64,000 nt of DNA. Source: JAGTVG01 sp963699805 (GTDB taxonomy: Bacteria > Bacteroidota > Bacteroidia > Cytophagales > Cyclobacteriaceae). The notes beneath the pieces were generated by a model that was given only the letters and a program-made list of their open reading frames with translations, made no database searches and was not told the origin of the DNA. The stretch covers positions 744,001-808,000 of the forward strand of contig CAVOVH010000005.1 in the NCBI GenBank assembly GCA_963699805.1, in the 5' to 3' direction. Positions within the stretch are counted from its first letter, which is position 1, and the number at the start of each line of letters is the position of its first letter. This document shows positions 48,763 to 58,421 of this stretch, in pieces. The translations under genes and the position numbers were made by a program.

Positions 48763-49194
48763 ATGACACTTATTAAATATAACCCAAATCATCGGACAAT
48801 GGAATCCGATCCTTTTTTAAGTCTGTTTGACAAGTTCTTCTATGATACCCTCGAAGATTCGAGCGTAAGCCGGTTTTTACCACAAGCCAATATTCTCGAA
48901 TCGGAAAAATTGTATGAGATCCAGATGGCCATTCCGGGAATGAAGAAAAATGATTTTAGTATCGATCTTGAGGATGGTAAACTTCAAATTTCCGGAGAAA
49001 GGAATACAGAAAACAACGAAGGTGTAACGGTTCACCGCCAGGAAATTGTATATGGGTCATTTAAGCGGATTTTCAAGGTACCTGAAGATGCTGATCAAAA
49101 TAATATTTCGGCTTCTTATGCCGACGGGATCCTGAAGGTGCAGATCCAGAAAGATGAAAAGAAAACACTGAAACACAAGATTTCAGTGAAATAA
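48763..49194 (+). CDS. small heat-shock protein (Hsp20/alpha-crystallin)
   Basis: A 143-aa cytoplasmic chaperone. The N-terminal arm (DPFLSLFDKFF) precedes an alpha-crystallin domain from about residue 40 (YEIQMAIPGMKKNDF... KLQISGERN), with the hallmark ADGILKVQI and a short tail KHKISVK. Small heat-shock proteins hold unfolding proteins for refolding by DnaK. A strong terminator follows, so it is monocistronic. Twin dyads upstream may control it. No CIRCE element was seen. Confidence 0.95.
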   Translation: MTLIKYNPNHRTMESDPFLSLFDKFFYDTLEDSSVSRFLPQANILESEKLYEIQMAIPGMKKNDFSIDLEDGKLQISGERNTENNEGVTVHRQEIVYGSFKRIFKVPEDADQNNISASYADGILKVQIQKDEKKTLKHKISVK

Positions 49195-49214
49195 TTACCA
49201 TTCAAATAAAATAA

Positions 49215-49246
49215 AACCCTGCCCTAAAACACGGCAGGGTTTTTTT
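49215..49246 (+). terminator. Rho-independent terminator after hsp20
   Basis: Stem AACCCTGCC/GGCAGGGTT with a 9-nt loop, followed by an uninterrupted T-run. It starts 20 nt after the hsp20 stop codon. Confidence 0.9.
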
Positions 49247-49336
49247 GTTAAAAATGTGTTAATATTGATATCGATTTAATTATAATCTTCGTTAGACCTT
49301 TTGGATACTTGAACCAGAAAAACAATAATCAAACAA

Positions 49337-50785
49337 ATGAATAAAAGAAATTTAATCCTGATCATTTTCTTGGCATCCTTTATCGGGGCGGTGTTCGCCA
49401 TCGTGGGATTCAGCCTGTTTTTCAACAATGAACCCAAATACGATTCATTTGAAGAAAGGCAAAATATAAAATTCAAGAATACTAATTTTGATCCGAATAT
49501 TGATATCCCCGAAGGTCCAAACTTTGTTTATGCAGCCAGCCTGGTCACACCCGGCGTGGTGCATATCAAAACGGTGAAGGAGGTCAGCGGTTCCAGATAT
49601 TACAATCCATTTGAAGATTTTTTCAATATGCCCAGAAGGAGCCCCCAACAGGAGGCTTCCGGTTCAGGGGTGATCATATCGGATGATGGTTATATCGCCA
49701 CCAATTATCATGTGGTGGAAGGTGCAACCGAGATCGAGGTTACCTTGGATGATAACCGGAAATATGAAGCCACACTGGCTGGTGAAGATCCTACTACCGA
49801 CCTGGCTCTGATCAAAATCGATGAAAAAGACCTTGTTTTTATTAAATATGGTGACTCGGATAACCTGCAGGTAGGGGAATGGGTTCTTGCCGTTGGCAAT
49901 CCCTTTGAGCTCACTTCGACGGTAACGGCGGGCATTGTCAGTGCAAAGGCCCGGAATATCAGAATTTTACAAAATCGTGACCTGGGAATAGAATCTTTTA
50001 TCCAGACGGATGCTGTAGTCAACCCGGGAAACAGTGGTGGTGCATTGGTAAATCTTCAGGGAGAATTGGTTGGGATTAATACTGCCATTGCATCTCCTAC
50101 AGGATCGTATACTGGATATTCTTTTGCCGTGCCGGTATCACTGGTTAAAAAAGTCATGGACGACCTGCTGGAATATGGGGCAGTACAAAGAGCACTGTTG
50201 GGAATTTCCATACGAGATCTGGATGCCGACCTGGCTGAAGAACTTGGTATCAAGGAAACCAATGGTGTATATGTTGTCGATGTGAATATTGGCAGTTCAG
50301 CCGAAGAAGCAGGTTTAAAGGAAAAGGATATTATCATTGCCATCAATGAAACTCCTGTCAAAAATGTAGCGGAACTCCAGGAACATGTCGCGCGGAACCG
50401 ACCGGGAGATAAAATCAAGGTGACTTTTCTCCGGGATGGAAATGAAAAGACAGTAAGCGCCACTCTTAAAAATATCATGGGTGAAGAAAAGATGTACAGC
50501 CGGAATTCCACCATGGAAATTCAGGGAGCTTCCGTTACTGAAATTGATGCGGATCTGAAGAAAAAACTGGATCTTGAAGGAGGTGTTCAATTGAACGATA
50601 TCAACTCCGGAAAATGGAAGGAAGCCGGAATTCAAAATGGATTTATCATTACCTCCATCGATAAAAGAGAAATAAAGACCATCAATGACCTGATGGGTGC
50701 GCTGGCCAACAAATCAGGTGGCATTCTGATCGGAGGAGTCTATCCGGACGGTGAAGAAGGATACTATGGAATCAAGTGGGATTGA
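49337..50785 (+). CDS. DegP/HtrA-family periplasmic serine protease
   Basis: A 482-aa protein with an N-terminal signal or anchor helix (about 6-28). The trypsin-like domain carries His near 123 in TNYHVVEGA, Asp near 154 in TTDLALIKI, and Ser near 231 in NPGNSGGALV, so the triad is complete. Two PDZ domains follow (about 275-370 and 385-475). HtrA/DegP proteins degrade or refold damaged envelope proteins and are usually stress-induced. It lies 142 bp downstream of hsp20 but behind that gene's terminator, so the two heat-stress genes are adjacent yet separately transcribed. Confidence 0.95.
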   Translation: MNKRNLILIIFLASFIGAVFAIVGFSLFFNNEPKYDSFEERQNIKFKNTNFDPNIDIPEGPNFVYAASLVTPGVVHIKTVKEVSGSRYYNPFEDFFNMPRRSPQQEASGSGVIISDDGYIATNYHVVEGATEIEVTLDDNRKYEATLAGEDPTTDLALIKIDEKDLVFIKYGDSDNLQVGEWVLAVGNPFELTSTVTAGIVSAKARNIRILQNRDLGIESFIQTDAVVNPGNSGGALVNLQGELVGINTAIASPTGSYTGYSFAVPVSLVKKVMDDLLEYGAVQRALLGISIRDLDADLAEELGIKETNGVYVVDVNIGSSAEEAGLKEKDIIIAINETPVKNVAELQEHVARNRPGDKIKVTFLRDGNEKTVSATLKNIMGEEKMYSRNSTMEIQGASVTEIDADLKKKLDLEGGVQLNDINSGKWKEAGIQNGFIITSIDKREIKTINDLMGALANKSGGILIGGVYPDGEEGYYGIKWD

Positions 50786-50816
50786 TAAGTGTTAGTTTAT
50801 CATGCGGCAAAAAAAA

Positions 50817-50846
50817 GGCTGCCCTTTTCGGGGCAGTCTTTTTTTT
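50817..50846. terminator. bidirectional terminator between degP-like and ribonucleotide reductase genes
   Basis: Stem CTGCCC/GGGCAG (extended by a G-T and a G-C pair) with a 6-nt loop. An A-run lies on the left and a T-run on the right, so it can stop transcription from both converging genes. Confidence 0.85.
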
Positions 50847-50863
50847 ATGATCATTTTTTTTAG

Positions 50864-53174
50864 TTACAATTCCATATCGCAATTTCCTGCCATGCAAGCA
50901 ATCTCCTGGGCGGCAGTCGTATAATCCTCTTCCTCGTATCGGTATATTTTCGAGAAATCGATATCAGGGAATTTTTTCTCCAGTGCTTCAAACAACTCTT
51001 TTGAAATTTCCTCATAGGGCATCTGATCGAACTTGGCATCAAATGCTGGAAGAAAAGTGATGCCACCGATCTTATCCTGTTTCTCCCAAACCCATTTGAT
51101 GATGTCAAGCACTTCATCAGGCTTATAGGTGATGGTAACGCTTGGATTATGTTCCGTATAATTCATTTTTACCTGTAACCAGTATTCAAGCTGCTCCATG
51201 GCCGTTCTTGTATTCCGCGTGATGGCCCCGTCCGGGGATTTCATTGGAAAATGTACCACATAAGTATTTGCTTTCTCTGTTTTCTGACCATTCTCTGGAT
51301 CCATCGGTACACCGGCATTGTTAAGTACTTTGTAAACCGGCGTATGCGATCCCAACCCTTACATTTCGAATATAATAATCAGACCATCGGGCATGAATAC
51401 CTGGTGAACAATTTAACAATTGAGAAGAGTTACCAGAGGGTTTCACACAGGTGACAGCAGCCGACTGGTTGATGCCCAAAACCTTTGCATAATTCTTATT
51501 GGTTTCAACAGCCATCTGTTGCAACATTTTCTGCACATCAGCCTCTTGGGCCAGCGGACAATCCAGCTGTCCGTTGATGTCCACTCCGAGTAATCGTTCT
51601 TCTGCACAATTCTTTTTCCATTCTGGGCGGAGACCCGGGAAATACGTTGCCATGGATTGAATGGTCCCAATGATGGTTGCCAGTTCCACTTTTTCTGATA
51701 GATCCTCAAAAGTATCTTCTGCCCTAGCCACCGCTACAGAAAGATTGCAAAACTGGAAAGGTCTTAATACAATTTCCCCACAGGGATTGGTTCCGAATTT
51801 AGCTGGCTTTCTGCGTTCTGGTTTTGTTTCCAGCGCAGCGTGCCGGTTGAAAATGCCGGGTTCTCCCCTTTCAGAATTCACAATATCAAGTACATATTTG
51901 GCTACTTCCGATTGGGTCAATTCTCTTTCCGGCCAAACTGCTGAATTATTGGCATTCCATCGCTGACTGTTCTTGATCCAGAAATCGCCATCCTTACAAT
52001 GTCTCATTTCATGATCATCATAATCGAACAAGGCGATCATGGCGGTTCTTCGTACTCCCCCGGAAACAGCAGCCTGTCCTACCGAACACATGATATCATG
52101 CGCATCGATCGGCCGGAGGAAACTTCCCTGGCGCTGTAAAATTCTTGACCGTACGAATTCAAGCATGTTCTTTAAAGGTTCGGGACCACTGGCCCTGCCG
52201 CCTTTTACCCTTAAAACCGCCCCGGCTTCCCGTATCAGGGAATAATTAAAATGTATATCTCGTCCGCTGAACCAGGTTTCCATACCTACTTTCAAAGCTT
52301 CTCCCCATCCTTCGGTCGAATCCTCAATGACAAAATTGATGGGTGGCTCATTCTTCTGTCTTTTTATTCTGGGAAATTTTTCTACATATTCATCTTCTAC
52401 AGAATATCCCACCCCACATCCACTCATGGAAATGATCATGGCTTCTACGAAAGACTGAATGCCATCCACAGGCATATAGGAACAATTGTAGATACTGATG
52501 TTATTTCTCCTTGCAGCCGGACCTGCCATAGCCAGTAATCTCATGGAAGGCATGACCCTCATTTCCAAAATGCCTTTTCTGATCCTTTCATAGGTGGCTC
52601 TTGGAAGCCGGAATTCGGAAAGTTCCTTGAGAAAATTCACTGCCCGGTCGACTGTTTCTACCCAGGTTTCTCTTCGTCCGAGTTCCCAATTGAACCTCGA
52701 ATATTTATCATAGAACTGGAACTTCTGAAGCTGTGTGGGAAAATATATGTCTGACGCCTGGAAAGCCTCCTTTACTTCATCCGGAACTGGCCGTTCCTGT
52801 CTCATTTTGGCATGTTCCGCACGATAAAGAATATATCGTTTGGCTGCATCAAATTCCTCTGATGCCTGCAATACCATTTCCACGATGTCCTGAATGTTTT
52901 CAACAGTAGGTACATCGTATTTTGCAGAAACGATATTCAATGCTTGGTTCGCCAGTTCGTGAGCCTTTTTTTCTGCCTTTTGTTCCGGACGATCCAGTGA
53001 TCTGAAACATCTGAAAATGGCATTTTCAATTCTTTTTATTTCAAAAGGAACCTTGCGGCCATCTCGTTTTACAATTTCAACTGGGGCGTTTACGCTGACT
53101 TTTGCTTCTGTTTTTTCCGTAACCTTTTCGTTCTTTTCCTTGTTACTTGATTCTACTTGTTTCTGTTCTAACAT
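50864..53174 (-). pseudogene. nrdJ: class II (adenosylcobalamin-dependent) ribonucleotide reductase, single-base frameshift
   Basis: One reductase of about 770 aa is broken into two frames. The main frame (53174 down to 51321) has an ATP-cone (VKRDGRKVPFEIKRIENAI), a redox Cys in YNCSYMPVD, the radical-site Cys465 in TNPCGEI and the block TCVKPSGNSSQLLNCSPGIH. It then derails after YYIRNVRV. The other frame continues as GSHTPVYKVLNNAGV to a C-terminal Cys pair in CMAGNCDMEL, the expected regenerating thiols. Removing one G from GGG at about 51351 joins them. The monomeric class II type is the best fit; a class I or III enzyme would have other signatures. No cobalamin riboswitch was recognised upstream. 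Confidence 0.85.
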
Positions 53175-53606
53175 AATTACTAAAAATTAATTTTATACAC
53201 GTAACCCGGCTTGATTCATTCCAATTCTGTGATTTTTTTCTCTTTGTATAAACGCAGTTCCTTCTAAAGATAATTTAGCAAATTTCGATTTGCAAGGATA
53301 TTTTTCGTTAAAATTTTACTTAATTTATAAGTTACTTGAAAGCATAATATTACGTTAATATACGCAACAATTAATTAAACTACCTTTCTTAATTAATTGA
53401 TTAACAAATAATTATACATTATTAATTATTAATGTGATTTACATTTTTCAATTAACTCTTTCCCCGAATCAGGTAAAAAGTTAACGAAATTCGAATTTAC
53501 ATAAAGTAAACGTTTAAGTGAATTTCTATTGCTGTTTTATCCCTCATTTCCCGAATCAGATTCAGATCATGTGGGATCAATCGAATGAATGGTTGGTTGG
53601 CGTTTT
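53175..53606. other. AT-rich intergenic region upstream of the ribonucleotide reductase
   Basis: A 432-bp gap, extremely AT-rich between about 53270 and 53460, with repeated TTAATTAA-type strings. It should contain the leftward reductase promoter. One near match to a DnaA box (TTATACACG at about 53194) was seen, but no cluster. No gene, cobalamin box or clean terminator is visible. Confidence 0.45.
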
Positions 53607-55448
53607 TTAATTTATATAATCACCTCTGAGGGTTCTGAATCTTTTGCGTGCCTCAGCTGCATATACACTTCCCGGATACTTCTTGAGAAATTCCTGGTAT
53701 AATTCCTTTGATTTTTCGATGTCCTTCAGATGATAGTCATAGATTTCAGCGATCCTGAAGAATGCATCATCACCGAAAATATCATCGGGATAATCCAACT
53801 GAATTATTTCCAGCAACCTGACCGCCTTTTCAAATTCTCCCAACTCCAAATAAATCTTGGCCTGTAGCCATAGAATTTCATCAGTTAACCTGGATCCTTT
53901 GTATTGCTGATACATTTTATCCAGGGAATCAAGTGCTTCCATTTTCTTATTCTGAAATAGCATCAATTCAATACCTGCATATTTTCGCATCAAAAAATCA
54001 GATGTATCCAGTCCTGTATTATCCTTGATCAACAAACTGAGATGAATGGCATCGTTGGATATCTCCCGGGTAGTGGCTTCTTTTAAAACATCCAGATGTT
54101 CCTGCGCCAGGGCAAAATCTCCCTTATAATAAGATAATTTGGCACTTCTCAATTTGGCTTCATATCCAATGGGTGTTTCCTTTGCAGACTTTTCTACCTG
54201 GGCATAAAGCAAGGCTGATTCCCAGGGTTCTCCCGACAGAAGATAGATATCCCCCAGATCCAGTTTGCATCTTGCTTGCAGTTCCGGTGATATCCTTGGG
54301 ATATTGATAATTGCATTCAATAATTGTATGGCTGAATCTTTTTCATTCAAATAAAATGCATGCAGCCTGGCTTTGCTCAATAAGGCTTCGGCAGTCCGGG
54401 AATTGATCCCGAGTTCCCTCACCAGTTGGGTATAATCATTTGCCAGTGTACGGATTTCCTTTACATCCACCGGAAATGTATTTTTAACCAGTTCTTCCCT
54501 TGAATTGATTTTATATCTTTTGGCAATGGGATAAATATACGCCTGCTTATAATGTTTCGTCAGATAATCAAATATTTCCAGGGCCGACTCGTAATCTTTA
54601 TTTTCAAGCGCAATCAATCCCACTTCCAATATTTCGTTGCCGTCCTTATCTGTTTTTAAATCAAAGGCACGGGCCTGTAAAAAAGCACCATAAAAATTGC
54701 GTTGCTGGATATTTACCCAAATGATCAATTCAGAATATATTTCATTTTCCGGATCTTTCTGGATGAGTTCATACATCATGGTCTCAAAACTTTTAAGATC
54801 TTTTTCTTCCGTTAAAAAATTCTGCAGTACATTTTTGACATAGGGTAAATTATTCGGGCTCCTGTTTACAAAATTTAAATACTCCCGAACCATTATATCT
54901 TTTTCGTTAAGCAACCTGTAAACAGTAGCAAGCTCTACTGCAAAGGCATATGGATCCTTCTGTACCTGTCTGCCAGCCTGGTATAAATCTATGGCATAAT
55001 CCAGTTTCTGGTTCCTGATAAAATACTGTGCTGTTAATCTAAGTTTTCTTTCATCTGTCTTGACTTCATCAATCAATTTTTCATAGTATTCCTTTTCCTC
55101 TTTCAGTTCACCTTGCCTTCCATAAATCAATCCTTTATCGACTGCATAAAAAATGTTCTCCGGAAAATCCTTGATGTTATTGTTGATATATTTCTCGGCA
55201 TTTTTAAAATCATCGGTACTTAATAAAATTTCGAAATAGTTTTTATGGATCAAAGCAATGTTTCGTGGATTCTTTGCAAGTTTTTCGTAGATGTCTTTTG
55301 CTTTTTCGAGTTCGCCCATGGTATAGTATTCATTGGCCAGATTGATATCTGAAAGATCCTGTGCCATTAATGATTCAAAAAAAGAAAAAGAAAGCATCAG
55401 AAAAAGCGAATGGAAAATGGTATGAATCCTAACCGGTCTTTTCAACAT
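53607..55448 (-). CDS. exported TPR protein
   Basis: A 613-aa protein with an N-terminal signal ending near SLMAQ (about residue 30). Nearly the whole length consists of tetratricopeptide repeats (INLANEYYTMGELEKAKDIYEK at the start; FEKAVRLLEIIQLDYPDD and KSKELYQEFLKKYPGSVYA at the end). The final two repeats resemble those of BamD/YbgF-type envelope proteins. A periplasmic scaffold role is likely; partners are unknown. It flanks the candidate replication origin on the left and is transcribed away from it. Confidence 0.85.
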   Translation of the reverse strand: MLKRPVRIHTIFHSLFLMLSFSFFESLMAQDLSDINLANEYYTMGELEKAKDIYEKLAKNPRNIALIHKNYFEILLSTDDFKNAEKYINNNIKDFPENIFYAVDKGLIYGRQGELKEEKEYYEKLIDEVKTDERKLRLTAQYFIRNQKLDYAIDLYQAGRQVQKDPYAFAVELATVYRLLNEKDIMVREYLNFVNRSPNNLPYVKNVLQNFLTEEKDLKSFETMMYELIQKDPENEIYSELIIWVNIQQRNFYGAFLQARAFDLKTDKDGNEILEVGLIALENKDYESALEIFDYLTKHYKQAYIYPIAKRYKINSREELVKNTFPVDVKEIRTLANDYTQLVRELGINSRTAEALLSKARLHAFYLNEKDSAIQLLNAIINIPRISPELQARCKLDLGDIYLLSGEPWESALLYAQVEKSAKETPIGYEAKLRSAKLSYYKGDFALAQEHLDVLKEATTREISNDAIHLSLLIKDNTGLDTSDFLMRKYAGIELMLFQNKKMEALDSLDKMYQQYKGSRLTDEILWLQAKIYLELGEFEKAVRLLEIIQLDYPDDIFGDDAFFRIAEIYDYHLKDIEKSKELYQEFLKKYPGSVYAAEARKRFRTLRGDYIN

Positions 55449-55827
55449 GCTAATTAATTTAATTAATATATTATATTATTTCAATGTTATTATTAGTCTG
55501 TGGATATGTTGATAACGAAATTAAATATTTCTTGTTTTTTAAAATTGTGTATAATTTTAGAATTTTTATAGATTTATACACAGTTTATTAACTTATAAAA
55601 TATTGTAAATCAGTATTTTAATATTTTTTGATTTTCTGTTCTATAAAATGTGGATAACTTTATATTTTAACTTTCTGTGGAAAAGATGGGTAGAAATTGA
55701 CGATCAGGCTTCATTATTAACACCTTGAATAGCAATTTACAGGAAGAATGACCCATCCATAATTTATGTACAATTTATCCAGATGTTATCCTGAGCATAT
55801 CCACAGAATTTAATCCTGTACTTAAAG
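55449..55827. other. candidate chromosomal replication origin (oriC)
   Basis: This 379-bp AT-rich gap carries a cluster of DnaA-box-like 9-mers. Perfect matches to TTATNCACA, either strand, are at 55546-55554, 55574-55582 and 55649-55657. One-mismatch copies are at 55499-55507, 55507-55515, 55677-55685, 55775-55783 and 55797-55805. Long A/T blocks around 55449-55500 and 55555-55650 could be the unwinding element. mnmG and paired parS-like sites lie 3-5 kb away, as is common near bacterial origins. dnaA is not in the window. Confidence 0.7.
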
Positions 55828-57540
55828 TTAAAATTCAAGTTTAATATCTGTTATCTCCCAATTGGCTCTGACCGAGATTACCTCGTGGAAGAAAAATACA
55901 TCTTCCGGTTCAATGGATTCAAATATATTTCCAGGATCCCAGGTTCCGTTATTGTTATTATCGATAAATACGCGGATCAAGTATTCCCCAGGTTTTACAT
56001 TGTTGAAGGTGTAATCAACTACATCTTTGATCTCCTGCTGGACTTTCACACCCTGTTTATCCAGTAATTGTATGGTAAAGGAGGAATAATCCGATATGAC
56101 TGTTCCCTTTATAATGCCATAATTTTCACTTTTTAATTTAGAATAATTATTATCAATTTCGGGTAAAGTATCAAGATCAACGGATATAAATGTTCCCCGA
56201 TCAAAATGGAGATTAAGGTCATTTGGTCTTTTTTTCCCAGTATTGATCGAAGGACCGGTGGTAGTTTGTCTCTCTCTTTTGATGGTGACGGCCGTATCAT
56301 TTTTGGTCAAATTTTCTAAATACTCAGTATAAAAAAGTTTAATATCAAACTGAAAAGAATCCTTTTGGTCATTAACCGGATGAATTGAATCAGCGGGAAT
56401 GAACTGATAGGTTACGCTGTCATATTTAAAATAAAGACTATCTGCATTGATCGAAATAATGGGTTTGTTAAAAGAGATTTTGCCATAAAAGTTGTCTGTG
56501 ATATTTTCAGCATTCTTGGGTATAATGGTATAAGTAAAATCAGCTTTTTTCCTTTTTGATTCTGTAAATTTAAGATATAAGGTATCATTCACTTCCTGAC
56601 CTAAACTATCATATGCTGAAAAATAATACTGAATACTATCAATGCTTTGAAAGGTATCATAAAAGCGTATGGTTTTTTTATCTTCACCAAAATTATGATA
56701 AACCGCCCGGGAAGAATCAAGAACAATGACCCGGTAGTCGACGATGTTTTTATTCAATTTAATTTCATAGTAAACGCCGGCTGGACCTTCCCGCTGAATT
56801 TCAAGTGGACGCATATCGATATAAAAAACATTGATTCTGATGGAATCCATATTCGCGTTCAGATTTAAAGTATCAGATACAAATCCAAATTCTTCTTTGG
56901 GGATATCACAGAGGAGATTGGAATTTTTATCCTTGTAGGCATATAATCGATAAAATTCATTTTTGATATTTTCGATCAGATAAAGTCCATCCTCGTTGGT
57001 TCTGGTCAGATAGATCGGTTTACTATTAAAAATGTCCAGTGTATCCCTGGCATTATATAAGCATACCGTATATTCTTCCACCGGTTTATTTGTAAAGAGG
57101 TCGAATACTTTTCCATTAATGGAAATGGAATCAATGTAGTTGCCTGTACTGAATGCAAGCACATTGTCTTTCGTAATGTTTCCTTCAGTGATATCCTGAA
57201 TGGCATCTTGAAAATTGAAGGTGTAGGTAGTGCTGTCAGAAAATGGTTTCGGAAAAGTCAATTCAATGCTATATTTTCTGATTTTACTTTCATATTCATC
57301 TTCGATTAATGGCGTAATGATCAGTTGTTTTTGGAGATCCTGGATTTTCAAATATTCATCAAATGTGAGGTTCACACTCTTTCCATGGTAGTTGAGGCTT
57401 TTATTTTCAGGAATGGATTGAACAAGGACAGGAGGGATGGTATCCCGTGGACCTCCAGTGGGAGGTTTTATGTTGGCACAGTTGGATAAAAAATAGAACC
57501 CTATCAATAGCCCGGTTATAAATAAAATGATATTTTTCAT
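55828..57540 (-). CDS. lipoprotein with bacterial Ig-like domain
   Basis: A 570-aa lipoprotein with Cys21 in FLSNCANIK. The mature start, PPTGGPRDTIPPVL, is a common Bacteroidota pattern leading into a Big_5-type Ig-like domain (residues about 30-130, TFDEYLKIQDL and STGNY). Further beta-domains follow, ending with a carboxypeptidase-regulatory-like segment (EYLIRVFIDNNNNGTWDPG). An envelope or surface role is likely; no enzyme motif is present. Its start overlaps the stop of the methyltransferase gene by 4 nt (ATGA), so the two are translationally coupled. Confidence 0.85.
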   Translation of the reverse strand: MKNIILFITGLLIGFYFLSNCANIKPPTGGPRDTIPPVLVQSIPENKSLNYHGKSVNLTFDEYLKIQDLQKQLIITPLIEDEYESKIRKYSIELTFPKPFSDSTTYTFNFQDAIQDITEGNITKDNVLAFSTGNYIDSISINGKVFDLFTNKPVEEYTVCLYNARDTLDIFNSKPIYLTRTNEDGLYLIENIKNEFYRLYAYKDKNSNLLCDIPKEEFGFVSDTLNLNANMDSIRINVFYIDMRPLEIQREGPAGVYYEIKLNKNIVDYRVIVLDSSRAVYHNFGEDKKTIRFYDTFQSIDSIQYYFSAYDSLGQEVNDTLYLKFTESKRKKADFTYTIIPKNAENITDNFYGKISFNKPIISINADSLYFKYDSVTYQFIPADSIHPVNDQKDSFQFDIKLFYTEYLENLTKNDTAVTIKRERQTTTGPSINTGKKRPNDLNLHFDRGTFISVDLDTLPEIDNNYSKLKSENYGIIKGTVISDYSSFTIQLLDKQGVKVQQEIKDVVDYTFNNVKPGEYLIRVFIDNNNNGTWDPGNIFESIEPEDVFFFHEVISVRANWEITDIKLEF

Positions 57541-58418
57541 TTTTTTAGAATATAGATCAGGCTGGAGTAATCCCGATTATTTTTTCTAGCATAACTGTTT
57601 GATTTCAAGCCACTTAACACAGATTTTATGTAATTATTTTTTTTGTTTTTATATTTTTCACTTAGAAGACTGATATAGAATGCATCAAGTTTCATAGGAA
57701 GAATATTTTTAATTTTCAAATCATGCATTTTAGCAAGCGTTTTGAAGCTTTTCTGATTAAAGTGAGAAAGATGTCGAGGGACGTCATACGCGGCCCAATG
57801 ACTCTCATATTTTTTTGCATCGTATGAATCAAAATTTGGAAGTGCGATGATCAGAGAACCTTTATTTGATAACAACATTTTAAGATGAGCTATCTTGTCA
57901 TGAAGATCTGGAAGATGTTCAAGCACATGCCATAAAGTGATGATATTGAATTCGGCTTCATTTTTTAGGTCTCCGAGATCTTCAAAAATTTTCTGATTCA
58001 ATTTTTCCTCAGCCTTTTTCCGTGCATATTGATTAATTTCGACTCCTGTTATCTTCCAACCCTTTTGATTACAGGTCAGTAAAAATTCTCCCGTACCACA
58101 ACCCACATCCAATAGATGTCCTTGTTCCGACAATGAATTGATCAATTTCAATTTATTTTTCAGGGTATATCTGCGAACTATTTTATAAATGAAATGAATC
58201 AGGTTATTCGACTGATTTGTATGGGAAATGTAATCTTTTGAGTCGTAATATTTTTCCAACTCAGAATCAATGGGACGGGGATTGGTAAAACGAAAGGAGC
58301 ATTGATTGCATTCATTGATGGCAAAACTCTCACCGGATAAAAATTGATCCTTACAGATTATAAAGTTTTTTATGCCCATGTTTCCACAAACAGGACATTT
58401 ATCGATCTTATAATACAT
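57537..58418 (-). CDS. class I SAM methyltransferase with N-terminal zinc ribbon
   Basis: A 293-aa cytoplasmic protein. Four Cys (8, 11, 37, 40) form a zinc ribbon. The Rossmann fold begins with LLDVGCGTGEF (about 103-113), then GVEINQYARKKAEE and the ITLWHVLEHLPDL segment typical of Methyltransf_11/23-type enzymes. Zinc-ribbon methyltransferases of this type often act on sugars or small molecules in surface-glycan pathways; the acceptor is not known. It starts 3 nt after the mnmG stop and overlaps the next gene by 4 nt. Confidence 0.85.
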   Translation of the reverse strand: MYYKIDKCPVCGNMGIKNFIICKDQFLSGESFAINECNQCSFRFTNPRPIDSELEKYYDSKDYISHTNQSNNLIHFIYKIVRRYTLKNKLKLINSLSEQGHLLDVGCGTGEFLLTCNQKGWKITGVEINQYARKKAEEKLNQKIFEDLGDLKNEAEFNIITLWHVLEHLPDLHDKIAHLKMLLSNKGSLIIALPNFDSYDAKKYESHWAAYDVPRHLSHFNQKSFKTLAKMHDLKIKNILPMKLDAFYISLLSEKYKNKKNNYIKSVLSGLKSNSYARKNNRDYSSLIYILKK

Positions 58419-58421
58419 AAA

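Noticed and set aside
51321..51355. Programmed frameshift in the reductase
   Set aside because: The site is a simple GGG with no downstream stimulator seen, and programmed shifting is not known for this family as far as I know; an indel is simpler.
53175..53606. Possible cobalamin riboswitch upstream of the B12-dependent reductase
   Set aside because: No B12-box-like sequence or suitable stem was found on the minus strand; the gap is plain AT-rich DNA.
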